The notes under the pieces were generated by a model. That model saw only the letters and a list, made by a program, of their open reading frames with translations, was not told where the DNA came from and ran no database searches. This document shows positions 36,671-49,038 of a stretch of DNA of 64,000 nt, piece after piece (within the stretch, counting starts at the first letter, position 1; each line of letters opens with the position of its first letter). The position numbers and the translations under genes were made by a program. Source of the DNA: Mallotus nudiflorus (Eukaryota; Streptophyta; Magnoliopsida; Malpighiales; Euphorbiaceae); the NCBI GenBank assembly GCA_947683625.1, contig CANTUR010000045.1, positions 1,302,001-1,366,000 on the forward strand, written 5' to 3'.

Positions 36671-38011
36671 ATGAGGAGGCGAGCGCGTGTCGCTCCACCG
36701 ATCGTTAAGGCCTAGGATGACGAGTCTTTTCAGGATGAGGTTTTACCTCCTGAGCAGCCAGTTAGACGCAGAGGTCGTGGCAGAGGTAGACCTCGAGGAG
36801 CGGTAGGTCACTGTCGGCAGAGAGAGTTACAGGATGAGGAGCCTGTAGAGCCTGAGTTTGAGAATCCTATACCTCCAGTTGTTCAACCTGCCTATCAGCA
36901 GGGTATGTCTGACCCTGAGGCAGCTCTGTTCTATGCCAGAGTTGGCAAGATTGCGTTTGATGGGACTTCTGATCCGTTAGACTTTCTGCATGCGATTGAG
37001 ACTCAAAGTCGGACTGCTCATACCGAGTATTAGCGAATTATGATCGTTGAGCTGTTTGTCAAGGGACCAGCCCTAGACTATTTTATTCAGATGATCCAGC
37101 CCTATATGGTGACGATGACCTGGGCTCAGTTTTGAGAGCGGTTTATGAGGAGATTCTGCCCAGAGCCTCTCCGTATGAGCTATCATCTTCGATTGAACAG
37201 CATTTCTCGTGGAGATCGATCTGTTGAGGAGTACACCCGAGAGTTTCTTCGGCTGGGTAGATATGCAGAGGATCTGATGCGAGATCAGTACTTCGCAATC
37301 ACTACCTATGTTACTAGATTGGGTTCAGCATTTGCTGGTATGCCTACAGTAGGCCTTACTCTGGAGTCTGTGATAGAGATGGCCAAGGAGATTGAGCTGA
37401 GGCTAGTTAGGCAGGGAGCGATGCCTGATTATTACCAGCTGGGAGTTCAGTCAAGTGGATTGCAGACTACTCCGTATTCTAGTTTTCATGTTGGTTTGAG
37501 TAGTCGGCAGTGAGGTCCAACTCAGCAGAGTCAGAGGTAGTAACAGCGAGTGCATCAGAGCAGTAGACATGGTCATGGAGGTTAGCATAAACCATTCAGA
37601 TTTGGGTCGGGTGCTTCGAGCAGCAGCAGTGGTCGCAGTTCTGGATCAGCTGCCAGTGTTTACTAGACTTGCAGTAAAGTCCATCAGGGACCGTGTTACC
37701 TGACACCACTGGCATGCTTCAGATGCGGGTAGATAGGACATTATGCTAGATCATGTCCTTACTCCGGGTATCAGCAGCCACAGATTCTGTGATTCCCACA
37801 GCAGTCGATTGCTAGTGCTGCACCCGTACCATTTCAATTACCTCCAGCCCAGCATCAGAGTTCCACTCAGCTTGTTCCATAGTAGGGTCATGGTAGAGGT
37901 ACTAGAGGAGTTGCCAGAGGTATTGGCCAGGCTTCTACCAACCAGCAGGGAGGTTGAGGACAGGCTAGAGTCTTCCATCTTACTCAGCTAGATGCTCAAG
38001 CATCCAATGCA
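36671..38011 (+). pseudogene. gag, Tekay element 2
   Basis: Start MRRRARVAPP at 36,671. Early stops occur at about 36,713 and 37,031 (CAG to TAG) and near 37,134 (CGA to TGA); the best open part is 37,145-37,513 (GDRSVEEYTREFLRLGRYAE). The Gln-rich linker and zinc-knuckle region continue in disrupted frames up to the protease. Confidence 0.87.
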
Positions 38012-38014
38012 GTC

Positions 38015-38390
38015 ATGGCAGGTATTGTTTCTGTCTGTTACCTAGATGCATGGGTTCTATTTGATCCCGGTGCCACGCATTCGTTTGTTTCTCCCATTTT
38101 TTCTTCTAAGTCTTGTTGGCAAGCTTCGAGGATGGCTTTTCCTTTATCTGTTACCACTCCTTTGAGCGATTCCTTGGACACCGATATTGTTTTTTCTGGT
38201 TGTCCAATTCTCGTGGGAGGTAGAGAATTACCCGCTGATTTGATCCTGTTGGATGTAATGGAGTTTGATGTTATTCTGGGAATGGATTGGTTATCTCAGC
38301 ACTATGCCATGGTAGATTGTAGGAATAAAGAGGTGACGTTCAAAATTCCTGATGAAGAAAATTTTAAGTTTGTGGGTGATAGGAGTTCCG
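38015..38390 (+). pseudogene. Aspartic protease, Tekay element 2
   Basis: Open frame with WVLFDPGATHSFVSP and VILGMDWLSQHYAMVDC; the domain is intact here and is followed directly by the RT linker. The frame stops at 38,477-38,479 (TCA to TAA). Confidence 0.88.
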
Positions 38391-39843
38391 CACCTCAGAA
38401 TCTTATTTCTGCTATTACGGCTAGGAAGTTGTTGAGGAAAGGATGTCAGGGATATTTGGCATTAGTCAGGGATACTTAAGTGGAGAAGTTGTCACTCATA
38501 GATGTTCCTATTGCTTGTGAGTTTCCTGATGTTTTTCCTGAGGAGTTGCCAGGTTTACCACCTCACAGAGAGATTGAGTTCTGTATAGATGTGGTTCCAA
38601 CTACTACTCCTATATCTATGCCACCCTACAGAATGGCTCCTGCAGAGTTGAAAGAGTTGAAGGAGCAGTTGCAAGAGTTGTTGAATAAAGGTTCCATTAG
38701 ACCCAGTGTTTCTCCTTGGGGTGCACCAGTCCTGTTTGTGAAGAAGAAGGATGGTACCCTGAGACTGTGCATTGACTACAGAGAGCTGAACAAGGTGACA
38801 GTAAAGAACAAGTATCCTCTCCCGAGGATAGATGACTTGTTTTATCAGCTACAGGGTGCACAGTTCTTTTCCAAGATTGATCTGACGTCGGGTTATCATC
38901 AGTTGCGGATTAGTGAAGCTGATATTCCTAAAACGACATTCCGCACTCGATATGGCCACTATAAGTTTCTGGTGATGTCTTTTGGTTTGACTAATGCACC
39001 AGCAGCTTTTATGGACCTGATGAATAGGGTATTCAGACCATATGTGGATCAGTTTGTGGTAGTCTTCATTGATGATATATTGGTTTATTTAAGGAGTATG
39101 GAGGAGCATGTATATCACTTGAGGATTGTACTGCAAACATTGAGAGATCATCAACTTTATGCTAAATTCTCGAAGTGTGACTTTTGGATGGAGAGTGTTT
39201 CTTTTCTTAGACACGTGGTGTCTAAAGAAGGTATCCAGGTTGATCCATAGAAGATTGAAGCAGTGTCTGAGTGGCCTAGATCAACTTTTGTTACTGAGAT
39301 TTGGAGTTTTCTGGGTTTAGCCGGGTATTATAGGTGGTTTGTGCAAGATTTTTCTAGAATTGCAGCCTTTATGACTCGCTTGACTCAGAAGAATGTTAGA
39401 TTTGAGTGGTCAGAAGCTTGTGAGAACAATTTTCAGTTGTTGAAGGAGAAATTAACTACAGCTCCAGTGCTAGCTTTGCCTAATAGTGTGGACAAGTTCA
39501 CAGTTTATTATGATGCCTCTAGAGTTGGCCTTGGTTGTGTGTTGATGCAGAATGGTAGGTTGATAGCCTATGCTTCCAGGCAGTTGAAGAAGCATGAGCA
39601 GAACTATCCTACACATGACCTTGAAATGGCTGCAGTGATCTTTGCTTTGAAGATTTGGAGACATTATCTATACGGGGTGACTTGTGAGAATTTTACTGAT
39701 CATAAGAGCCTTAAGTACATTTTCCAGTAGCGAGATCTGAATCTGAGGCAGAGGAGATGGTTAGAACTGTTGAAGGATTATGATTGTGAGATTTTATATC
39801 ATCCGGGCAAGGCTAATGTGGTAGCAGATGCCTTGAGTAGAAA
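38391..39843 (+). pseudogene. Reverse transcriptase and RNase H, Tekay element 2
   Basis: RT motifs LRLCIDYRELNKVTVKN, FFSKIDL and FIDDILVYLRS are present. RNase H keeps all four acidic positions (YYDAS, HDLE, TDHKS, ADALSRK). Stops at 38,477, 39,248 and 39,728 are in frame; the last two are CAG to TAG. No frameshift is seen within the domain. Confidence 0.9.
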
Positions 39844-40224
39844 GTCCTCAAGCAGTCTTGCTCACATCCGTGTTGAAAGGAGATCGTTGATCCAGGAGTT
39901 GCATCTGTTGGTGGATCAAGGTCTGATGATGAAGATCAGTAGTTTAGGTGGACTGCTAGCTCAATTTAAGGTGCGATCTGTACTGAGGGATAGGATTAAA
40001 GTAGCTCAAAGCCGAGATCCTATTCTAGAAGAGCTTGCAGAGAATGTTCGAGCAGGGAAGTTCACTGATTTCACACTCGATGATGATGGTGTGTTGTGGA
40101 TCAGTGGTAGATTGTGTGTTCCTGATGTGGATGATTTGAGAGAAGAGATCCTAGAAGAAGCACATTCTACAGCCTATAGCGTACATCCGGGTGTCACTAA
40201 GATGTACCATAGTATCAGAGACTT
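39844..40224 (+). pseudogene. Integrase N-terminal part, cut by the CRM element (Tekay element 2)
   Basis: Covers the linker and first half of the HHCC finger (EEAHSTAYSVHPGVTKMYHS). The frame ends at IRDF, where the CRM LTR begins; the duplicated target is GACTT. Confidence 0.88.
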
Positions 40225-41149
40225 TGATATGAACCCTACCTATAAAAGAGATAGAACGTGCATCCAACTTTGAATATTAGCCCAAGGATCATCAAGGATA
40301 GTTGTGTTGATGGAGCTAAACCCCTTGCTTATTAAATTGAAGCAAGATACTTAGCTATTATAAGATGAACAATCACACAATTCTAAGTTTAATCTAACCT
40401 AGCAATTGTAATGAAAGGTAGAAGTGAAACAATTCAAGTAAACTTGCAAAGTTTCAAAAGAACAAAGTTTAAGGAAAAACCTTACTTTTAATATTTCAAT
40501 CTTCTTAAATTCGTATGTCATAGGGTTAGCCCTTATATAGGCATGAAAACAACCTAATCCTTAAAGGAAAAGGTTCTATTCCTTATTCCCAAAGATACCT
40601 ATATAGGAAAATCCTTAATTAAGGAGATTTCCTTTAAAATATGACAACTAATGACAACTCATCTTTGAAAAGTCAAAATTGACAACTCATTACAATTCAT
40701 GACAACTAAGCAAAATGACAACTCATGACAACTAAGCATTAAAGCATGCCATGTCACATGCCATGTCATATGTTGACCATTGACTTTGACTTGTTGACTA
40801 TTTGACTTTGACTTTGACTTGGAATATTCTTGAATCTTCTCACATCTTCTAGAATCTTCTTGAATCTTCCTTATTGACTCCAAAATATGAATAAAAAAAG
40901 AAAAAACTTCCAAATTCATCCAATTCAAGCTAATTAATTTTAGAATAGGAAATTAAGCTAATTAGCTTGAATTCTTCATCATGCGGCTCCAAGCTTGTAC
41001 TTGTAGTCAAATCCACCAACTTGCTTGTAATGTGAAAGATAAGCAAATTCAATGCTTGTTTGAACTTCTTTGTCCTTGATCTTGTCATTGGTCCCTCATA
41101 ATGCAATGGATCACTTGGTTTGATGGGCTTGCTTAGCTTGGTTGCATCA
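40225..41149 (-). repeat. 3' LTR of the CRM element
   Basis: 925 bp. Its first 220 nt (sense) encode the end of the polyprotein, including GPMTRSRTKKF, a CR-motif-like segment. The rest has TTGACTTTGACTTTGACT-type short repeats near 40,780-40,820. Confidence 0.93.
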
Positions 41150-43311
41150 TTCCCCCCTTCCTCAAGATGATTCGTCCTCGAATCAGCACCTACATTAAAA
41201 TCAAAAAGAGATAAATTAGCAACATTAAATGTAGCACTTACACCATACTCACCGGGTAAGTCAATCTTATAAGCATTGTCATTGATGCGCTCTAACACTT
41301 GGAAGGGTCCATCACCACGGGGCATCAACTTAGATTTCCTTTGAGTAGGAAACCTTTCTTTACGTAAATGTACCCAAACCCAATCACCTGGTTCAAATAC
41401 AACTTTTATGCGCCCCTTGTTTGCATGTTTGGCATATTGCTCATTCTTTCTTTCAAGATTTGCTCGCACCTTTTCATGTAAGGACTTCACAAATTCTGCC
41501 TTCTTCTTTCCATCTAGATTTACTTGTTCACTCAAAGGTAAAGCAATCAAATCTAAAGGACTCAACGGAATAAAACCATAAACAATCTCAAAAGGACAAA
41601 AATTTGTAGAAGAATGCACACTACGATTATATGCAAATTCAATATGTGGCAAGCAATCTTCCCATGATTTCAAATTATGCCTAACCATGGTTCTTAGTAA
41701 TTGAGATAAAGTTCTATTAACTACCTCAGTTTGCCCATCAGTTTGTGGATGACAGGTTGTAGAAAATAAAAGTTTAGTGCCCAATTTACCCCACAAAGTC
41801 TTCCAAAAGTAGCTTAAAAATTTAGCATCTCTATCACTCAAAATTGTTCTAGGCATGCCATGCAAACGAACAATCTCTTTAAAGAATAAATCCGCAACAT
41901 GTTGTGCATTATTAGTTTTTCTACATTCTATAAAGTGAGCCATTTTAGAAAACCTATCTACAACAACATATATTGAATCATGTCCTTGCCTAGTCCTAGG
42001 TAAACCAAGCACAAAATCCATGGAAATATCAATCCAAGGTGAACTAGGCACCGGTAAAGGCATACACAAACCATGTGGTTTTAACTTAGACTTAGCTTGT
42101 TTACACACAATGCACTTATCACAAATTCTAATAACATCTTTTTTCATGTTAGGCCAATAAAAGTGATCATGTAAAACATCTAAAGTCTTGGCTATACCAA
42201 AATGCCCCATTAAACCACCCTCATGTGCTTCACGAACAAGTAATTCATGCATAGAACAATTAGGAACACACAACCGTTTCTCTTTAAACAAGTAACCATC
42301 ATGCCTATAGAACTTTTCAAAAGCAATATTTTCACATGCATGATAAACACTACCAAAATTACTGTCATTCTCATATAGCTCTTTTATGTATTCAAATCCT
42401 AGCAATTTGGCATCTAAAGAAGCAAGTAAAGTATACCTTCTTGAAAGTGCATCAGCCACAACATTCTCTTTACCTTGCTTGTATTTAATGACATAAGGAA
42501 ATGACTCAATGAATTCACTCCACCTAGCATGTCGTTTGTTAAGCTTATTTTGCCCCTTCAAGTGCTTCAAGGATTCATGATCAGTATGTATCACGAACTC
42601 CTTAGGCAATAAATAATGCTGCCATGTCTCCAGAGCGCGAACTAAGGCATACATCTCTTTGTCATAAGTGGGGTACTTCAAGCTTGCACCATTTAACTTT
42701 TCACTAAAATAAGCAATTGGTTGTCCATCTTGCATTAGAACAGCCCCAATTCCAAAACCTGAAGCATCACATTCAATTTCAAATGTTTTAGAAAATTTAG
42801 GTAGAGTAAGTAAAGGAGCAGACGTCAACTTATCCTTAAGCATGTTAAATGCTTGTTCTTGTGCTTCTCCCCACTTGAAGCCAACATTTTTCTTAATGAC
42901 TTCAGTCAATGGCGCTGCAATGGTACTAAAATCCCTCATAAATCGCCTATAAAAGCTTGCAAGACCATGAAAACTTCGCACATCAGTAACTCCTCTAGGC
43001 GTACGCCAGTCTTTAATTGCCTTGACCTTCTCTTCATCTACCTCTATTCCTTTTGCACTAACAACAAAGCCTAAGAAAACAAGCTTATGTGTGCAAAAAC
43101 TACACTTTTTGAGGTTAGCATACAAACATTCCTTACGCAGCACTTCCAAAACCAAATGCACATGTTCAATATGCTATTCCAAAGATTTACTATATATAAG
43201 TATATCATCAAAATAAACAACCACAAATTTTCCAATGAAAGCACGCAAAACATGGTTCATTAATCTCATAAAAGTGCTAGGTGCATTAGTTAAACCAAAA
43301 GGCATGACTAA
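40930..43311 (-). pseudogene. RT C-terminal part, RNase H and integrase with CR-type tail, CRM element
   Basis: After the stop at 43,312 the frame continues with LVMPFGLTNAP and YFDDILIYS, is broken by TAG at 43,174, then runs open for 743 codons to 40,930. RNase H shows ECDASGFGIGAVL, YDKEM, TDHESLKH and VVADALSRR. Integrase has the HHCC finger (REAHEGGLMGHFG, CDKCIVCKQ) and a core with ISMDFVLGL, LSDRDAKF and DGQTEVVNR. The tail past the integrase GPxF-like segment (RGDGPFQVLERINDNAYKID) enters the 3' LTR at about 41,149 and contains GPMTRSRTKKF. In this clade the CR tail replaces the chromodomain and is tied to centromere targeting. Confidence 0.9.
41150..41165 (-). other. Polypurine tract of the CRM element
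   Basis: Minus strand GAGGAAGGGGGGAA directly before the 3' LTR; it also lies inside the coding frame. Confidence 0.85.
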
Positions 43312-44090
43312 CTACTCATATAAACCATATTTTGTTTTAAATGCAGTTTTCCACTCATCACCCTCTTTCATGCGAATTTGATGATAACCACTTTTCAAAT
43401 CAATCTTGGAAAATATAATAGCCCCATGCAACTCATCAAGCATATCATCTAACCTAGGAATAGGATGACGATACTTTACCGTTATTTTATTAATTGCATG
43501 ACAATCAACACACATTCTCCAAGTGCCATCCTTCTTAGGCACAAGTAAAACCGGAACGGCACATGGGCTCATGCTTTCTCGAATGTAACCTTTGTTCATA
43601 AGATCCTCAACTTGCCTTTGCAACTCTTTGGTTTCCTCAGGATTGCATCTATACGCGGGTCTATTTGGAATTGTAGAACCAGGTACAAAGTCAATTTGAT
43701 GCTCTATTCCTCTTATTGGCGGCAAACCACTAGGAATATCATCGGGAAACACATCTTGAAATTCCTGCAATAATCTCATAAAAGAACTAGGCAAAGAAGG
43801 GTCAAGATCGTTAGAGCACAAATAAGATTCCTTGTAAATAAGTACAAGCATAGGCTGCCTTAAAAGTAAAGCTTTCCTCACATCTTTTTCTTTTGCATAA
43901 AAGCTTGATTTTCTCTCTTGTGTTACCTTATTCACACTCAACTCTCCTTTTGCATGCGCATCACTCTTTTTTTTCTCATTGTGCATCCCCTCAAGCTCTC
44001 CTTTTTCCACTCTTTGCTCACTTCTCTCATTGCTTTTCTCACAGCTTTCCTTTTGCTTGTTTGCCTTTTCTTTTTTATGCAAACTCTCTC
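43312..44090 (-). pseudogene. Linker and RT N-terminal part, CRM element
   Basis: A charged Lys/Glu-rich linker, then LLQEFQDVFPDDIPSGLPPI, the RT start, CAVPVLLVPKKDGTWRMCVD and FSKIDLKSGYHQIRM. It ends at 43,312 where the Trp of a YEWLVMPF-type motif is TAG. Its frame differs from the upstream gag-protease frame; the break falls in or next to a CT-repeat at about 44,085-44,100. Confidence 0.88.
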
Positions 44091-45734
44091 TCTCTCTCTT
44101 TTTATTGCTTTTTCTTTTTCAAACTCTTCAAATCTTTGCTTTAGGACTTTTTGGTCCTCATACACTTCTTTAGGGGTTAAAGGTTTAAGGGTAATGGGTA
44201 CATCATTCATTACAAAAGAATATCTATTAGAGAACCCATTATGATTAGCCCTCCTATCATATTGCCAAGGACGCCCCAAAAGAATATGACAAGCTTGCAT
44301 AGGAACTACATCACACAATACTTCATCTACATATTTGCCTATGGAAAATGCTATCTTCACTTGTTTAGTTACTTTTATCTCCCCATAATCATTCAGCCAT
44401 TGCAATGTGTAAGGCCTAGGGTGCTTCATGGTATATAAATGCAATTTCTCAACTAACATGGTGCTAGCTACATTTGTGCAACTACCGCCATCAATGATCA
44501 TACAACATACCTTATCTTGCACCTTGCATCTAGTGTGAAAGATGTTCTCACGTTGTGCCTCATCCTCCATCTTGGTTTGCACATTCATGATTCGCCTTGT
44601 AACAAGCAATTCACCATGTGATGGACTTTGTACAGCCTCATCATCACTTGCATCCTCAAGCTCAGGCATCTCCAAGTTGCACTCATCATCATCACTTTCA
44701 CTAAAGACTTCGCTACCCCTCATCGTCATGGTGCGCTTATTTGGGTAGTTAGAAGAGATATGCCCATAACCCAAACATTTAAAACATTGAACATCACGAG
44801 ATCGTTTAGTTTGAGTTTCACCTTTGTCTTTGGTCTTGGCATTGCCCCCTTCGTTTCCTCCTTTGTTGTTGTGAAATTTTTCCTTAGTGAAGCTTTTATC
44901 TCTATTCTTCCAATTTGACTTCCATGAAGCACTAGAAGAAGTTGAATTGCCTTTGGAATTCTTGAACTTCAATTGCTTCTCAATCTTGATCGCCATGTGC
45001 AACATATCATCCATGTCAACATAATGATGTAATTCCACTAAGTTGGCTATGTTTCTATTCAGCCCATGCAAAAACCTCGCCATTGTTGCCTCACGGTCTT
45101 CATCAATATTTGCTCTAATCATAGCTATCTCCATTGCTTGATGGTACTCCTCTACACTTTTAGATCCTTGCACAAGGTTTTGAAGTTTATTATACAATTC
45201 TCTATAATAGTGTGTAGGAACAAACCTCTTGCGCATGATTGCCTTCATCTCCTCCGATGTCTCAATAGGTCGATCATGGTTCCTTCTTCTACTAGTCACC
45301 AATTGATCCCACCAAACAAGTGCATAATCGGTAAACTCTACGGCAGCTAGCTTCACCTTCTTTTCTTCGGAATATTGATGGCACTCAAAGATGAACTCCA
45401 CTTTTTTCTCCCACTCCAAATAGGCTTCGGCATCACTTTTGCCTTGAAAGCTTGGAATTTTCATCTTAATGCTTTCCAAGTTGTTATCAACTCTTGCACA
45501 CCCGTTTCTGCCTGAATTGGATGTTTGTTCGTCATCCTCTTGTTCATGTCTCCCACGGGTTCTAATATTGATTATACTAGCATCTCCATGATGACTTGAC
45601 TCTATCTTGTCTATTCGGTCTGCCAAGTCTCAAATTTGGTTTACCAAATCTAGTCTCAACTTGTTAAACAATTGGGTCATGGATTTCATGTACATCTTTT
45701 GATCGGGCGTTCCTTCTTCACCTTCTTGAGTCAT
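44091..45734 (-). pseudogene. gag and aspartic protease, CRM element
   Basis: I place the start at ATG 45,734 (MTQEGEEGTPDQKMYM); an in-frame TGA at 45,630-45,632 (probably from CGA) is followed by an open stretch from 45,626. The gag domain shows YLEWEKKVEFIFECHQYSEE, SVEEYHQAMEIAMIRANIDE and MARFLHGLNRNIANLVELHH. The zinc knuckle reads CFKCLGYGHISSNY, with the fourth ligand (Cys) replaced by Tyr. The protease active site is DGGSCTNVAS, then HILLGRPWQYDRR. A CRM-type gag is clear from the MEIAMIRAN and HPRPYTLQWLND segments. Confidence 0.88.
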
Positions 45735-46388
45735 TACTTTAATTTTTCCTATAAGAAATTATTAGTAGCAATAAAAAAGATCTCACCAAACACTCCCTTA
45801 TGTGTTTCACTCAATTTAAATGGCACTCACACTCGTGTTTCACTCAATAAGGCTCTTACCCTTTTATGAGCTCACCACTCGCCTTTTACCACTCAAATTC
45901 CCCAAATCTTAGTTCTAATAAAACTAATGAAAATTATACAAAAATTGCTCAATCAACTCAACACCACAATCACAAAAATCAAATTAAACTTAAAATTTCA
46001 AAGTGACTATTCACGAATCAAATAAATAAGAAATAAGCAAGTGAACAAAACTTAGCTCAAAATCAAGAAAAACCCAATTTTTAGAAGCCAAGAAATCATA
46101 CACAATGAAAATTAACAAAAGAAGTCAAATTTGAGTTATAAACCCACAAACACAACCAAAACACAATTCTGAATTAAAACAAAGTAACAATTTTTTTTTT
46201 CTCAATAGATATGGAAATTGAATAAACTAACTCAATTAAGGGTCTTTTGATAGATTTTGAACCCTTTTGCATAAAACACAATGATTGGTGTTTCTTTTTT
46301 TTTTTTTTTGAAATTGAGAAGAATTGAGAAGAAGAAGAAGAAATTATGAACGAAAATTAAATGATAAATAACCAAACCTTGAAGTTTG
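45735..46388 (-). other. Leader between PBS and gag, CRM element
   Basis: Untranslated leader of about 650 nt, AT-rich, with poly-T runs at about 46,190 and 46,290. No conserved frame. Confidence 0.7.
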
Positions 46389-46400
46389 GCTCTGATACCA
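46389..46400 (-). other. Primer binding site of the CRM element (tRNA-iMet)
   Basis: Minus strand TGGTATCAGAGC, three bases inside the 5' LTR. Confidence 0.92.
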
Positions 46401-46403
46401 AAC

Positions 46404-47327
46404 TGATACGAACCCTACCTATAAAAGAGATAGAACGTGCATCTAACTTTGAATATTAGCCCAAGGATCATCAAGGATAGTTGTGTTGATGGAGCTAAAC
46501 CCCTTGCTTATTAAATTGAAGCAAGATACTTAGCTATTATAAGATGAACAATCACACAATTCTAAGTTTAATATAACCTAGCAATTGTAATGAAAGGTAG
46601 AAGTGAAACAATCAAGTAAACTTGCAAAGTTTCAAAAGAACAAAGTTTAAGGAAAAACTTACTTTTAATATTTCAATCTTCTTAAATTCGTATGTCATAG
46701 GGTTAGCCCTTATATAGGCATGAAAACAACCTAATCCTTAAAGGAAAAAGGTTTTATTCCTTATTCCCAAAGATACCTATATAGGAAAATCCTTAATTAA
46801 GGAGATTTCCTTTAAAATATGACAACTAATGACAACTCATCTTTGAAAAGTCAAAATTGACAACTCATTACAATTCATGACAACTAAGCAAAATGACAAC
46901 TCATGACAACTAAGCATTAAAGCATGCCATGTCACATGCCATGTCATATGTTGACCATTAACTTTGACTTATTGACTATTTGACTTTGACTTTGACTTGG
47001 AATATTCTTGAATCTTCTCACATCTTCTAGAATCTTCTTGAATCTTCCTTATTGACTCCAAAATATGAATAAAAAAAAAAACAACTTCCAAATTCATCCA
47101 ATTCAAGCTAATTAATTTTAGAATAGGAAATTAAGCTAATTAGCTTGAATTCTTCATCATGCGGCTCCAAGCTTGTACTTGTAGTCAAATCCACCAACTT
47201 GCTTGTAATGTGAAAGACAAGCAAATTCAATGCTTGTTTGAACTTCTTTGTCCTTAATCTTGTCATTGGTCCCTCATAATGCAATGGATCACTTGGTTTG
47301 ATGGGCTTGCTTAGCTTGGTTGCATCA
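46404..47327 (-). repeat. 5' LTR of the CRM element
   Basis: 924 bp, nearly identical to the partner at 40,225-41,149; differences seen are about ten substitutions and a few one-base length changes in A runs. Confidence 0.93.
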
Positions 47328-47332
47328 GACTT

Positions 47333-48521
47333 ATACTGGTGGGACGGACTGAAAAAGGATGTCGCTGATTATGTTACTAAGTGCCTGACGTGTTAGCAAG
47401 TGAAAGCTAAGCATCAGAAGCCTTCTGGGAAGCTTCAGCCTCTTCCTATTCCCAAGTGGAAGTAGGAAAGGATAGCTATGGATTTTGTGGTTGGTTTACC
47501 TCGTTCTAAGGATGGATACGATTCCATCTGGGTGATTGTAGACAGGTTGACGAAGTTTGTACATTTCTTTCCTGTGAAAGCCACCTACTCTGTAGCTAGA
47601 TTGGCGAAGCTATATGTGAAGCATATCGTATGCCTTCATGGGGTACCTGTGTCCATTATGTCAGATAGAGGGTCAGTGTTTACCTCTCGATTTTGGCAGA
47701 AGTTGCAAGAAGCGATGGGCACTAGGTTGGATTTTAGTACTGCTTTTCATCCTCAGATAGATGGTCAGTCTGAGAGAACGATCCAGACACTGGAAGATAT
47801 GTTGAGGATGTGTGTCCTAGATTTGGGAGGTAGCTGGGATGATCATTTTCCACTCGTAGAGTTTGCATATAATAACAGCTACCATAGCAGTATTGGCATG
47901 GCACCATATAAGGCATTGTACGGAAGGAAGTGTAGATCCCCTTTGAGTTGGGATGAGATTGGTGAGAGAGCTTTGACTGGACCTGAGATGGTTCAGGATG
48001 CTATAGAGAAAGTCACCGTGATTAAGCGAAGATTAGAGACCGTAGTTAGCAGACAGAAGAGCTATGCGAATCCTAAGCGCATAGATGTGGAATTTTAGGT
48101 CGGAGACTTTGTTTTTCTGAAGGTATCTCCGATGAAGGGTGTGATGAGATTTAGCAAGAAGGGTAAGTTAGCACCGAGATATATCAGACCGTTTAAGATT
48201 CTAGAGAGAGTTGGTACTATTGCATATCAATTGGCTTTGCCTCCGAGTATGTCGTAAGTGCATCCAATATTTCATATCTCGATGCTGAGGAAGTATATCT
48301 CAGACCCTTCACACGTGTTGCAGCAAGATAGTCTATAAGTGAGTGAAGATTTGACATTTGTGGAAGAACCTGTGGCGATCGTGGACTATCAAGTTCGACA
48401 GTTACAGTCGAAGCAGATTCCGATGGTCAAGGTTCTGTGGCGTAGCAGCAGAGTTGAGGAGCATACGTGGGAGATTGAAGCTGAGATGTGAGCTTTTTAC
48501 CCGTATCTCTTCTCTTCTTGA
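47333..48521 (+). pseudogene. Integrase C-terminal part and chromodomain, Tekay element 2
   Basis: Resumes the frame cut at 40,224 with YWWDGLKKDVADYV and CLTC. The catalytic core is present (IAMDFVVGL, SDRGSVFTS, DGQSERTIQ). Stops include about 47,395 (CAG to TAG), about 47,464 (TGG to TAG), 48,096 (CAG to TAG), about 48,256 and about 48,487 (CGA to TGA). The chromodomain (EEPVAIVDYQVRQLQSKQ) ends with YPYLFSS and TGA at 48,519. Confidence 0.9.
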
Positions 48522-48560
48522 TCTTGTGATCATTTTCTTTCTGGAATTTGGGGACGAATT

Positions 48561-48578
48561 CTTGTAAGGGGGGAAGAC
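48561..48578 (+). other. Polypurine tract of element 2
   Basis: AAGGGGGGAAGAC directly before the 3' LTR. Confidence 0.88.
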
Positions 48579-49038
48579 TGTAATATCCCGTGTTTTTAAA
48601 TATTTTAATATTGCATCCGGATATGCAGTGTTAATAATTCTTGTATATAATATTGATATTTTATGAGTTTATTATTTAATTAAAGCTTATTTTAATTATT
48701 TTATGTTATTTTAAGTACTTTACGTAAAATTTTCCCGGGACTTGCACTTTTGGGGAAATTGATACGTAAATAACTTAATATTAATTATTTTAAATAGATT
48801 TCCGCATTTGCATGAACTCATATATATTTTTAAACTACTAAATAGAGTGTATATATGTGTATATATTTAAATTAAACTAGGGTTTAATTAATTACCCTAA
48901 TTTTTTTATTATTATTTATTATTTAGTTTTAATATTATTTAATTATTTTTTTTAGTTTATAAATTATTAAAAATATTAAATTATCTATGTAGTGTATATT
49001 TAATATGTGTGGGAATTTATATTATTATAATATATAGT

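Larger units (their letters stand above)
40225..47327 (-). mobile_element. CRM-clade centromeric retrotransposon (Ty3/gypsy chromovirus), nested in element 2
   Basis: The 7,103-bp element lies on the minus strand, with LTRs at 40,225-41,149 (925 bp) and 46,404-47,327 (924 bp) and an exact GACTT duplication (40,220-40,224 and 47,328-47,332). Sense LTR ends are TGATGCAACC and GTATCA, the TGATG-type end known for CRM elements. The polyprotein frame runs 220 nt into the 3' LTR and there is no classical chromodomain, both typical of CRM. LTRs differ at about a dozen places by eye. It carries one frameshift and three stops. Confidence 0.9.

Noticed and set aside
43893..44244. Plus-strand open frames opposite the CRM protease-RT linker
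   Set aside because: Antisense shadows of a Lys/Glu-rich coding stretch, giving Phe/Ser/Leu-rich chance translations.
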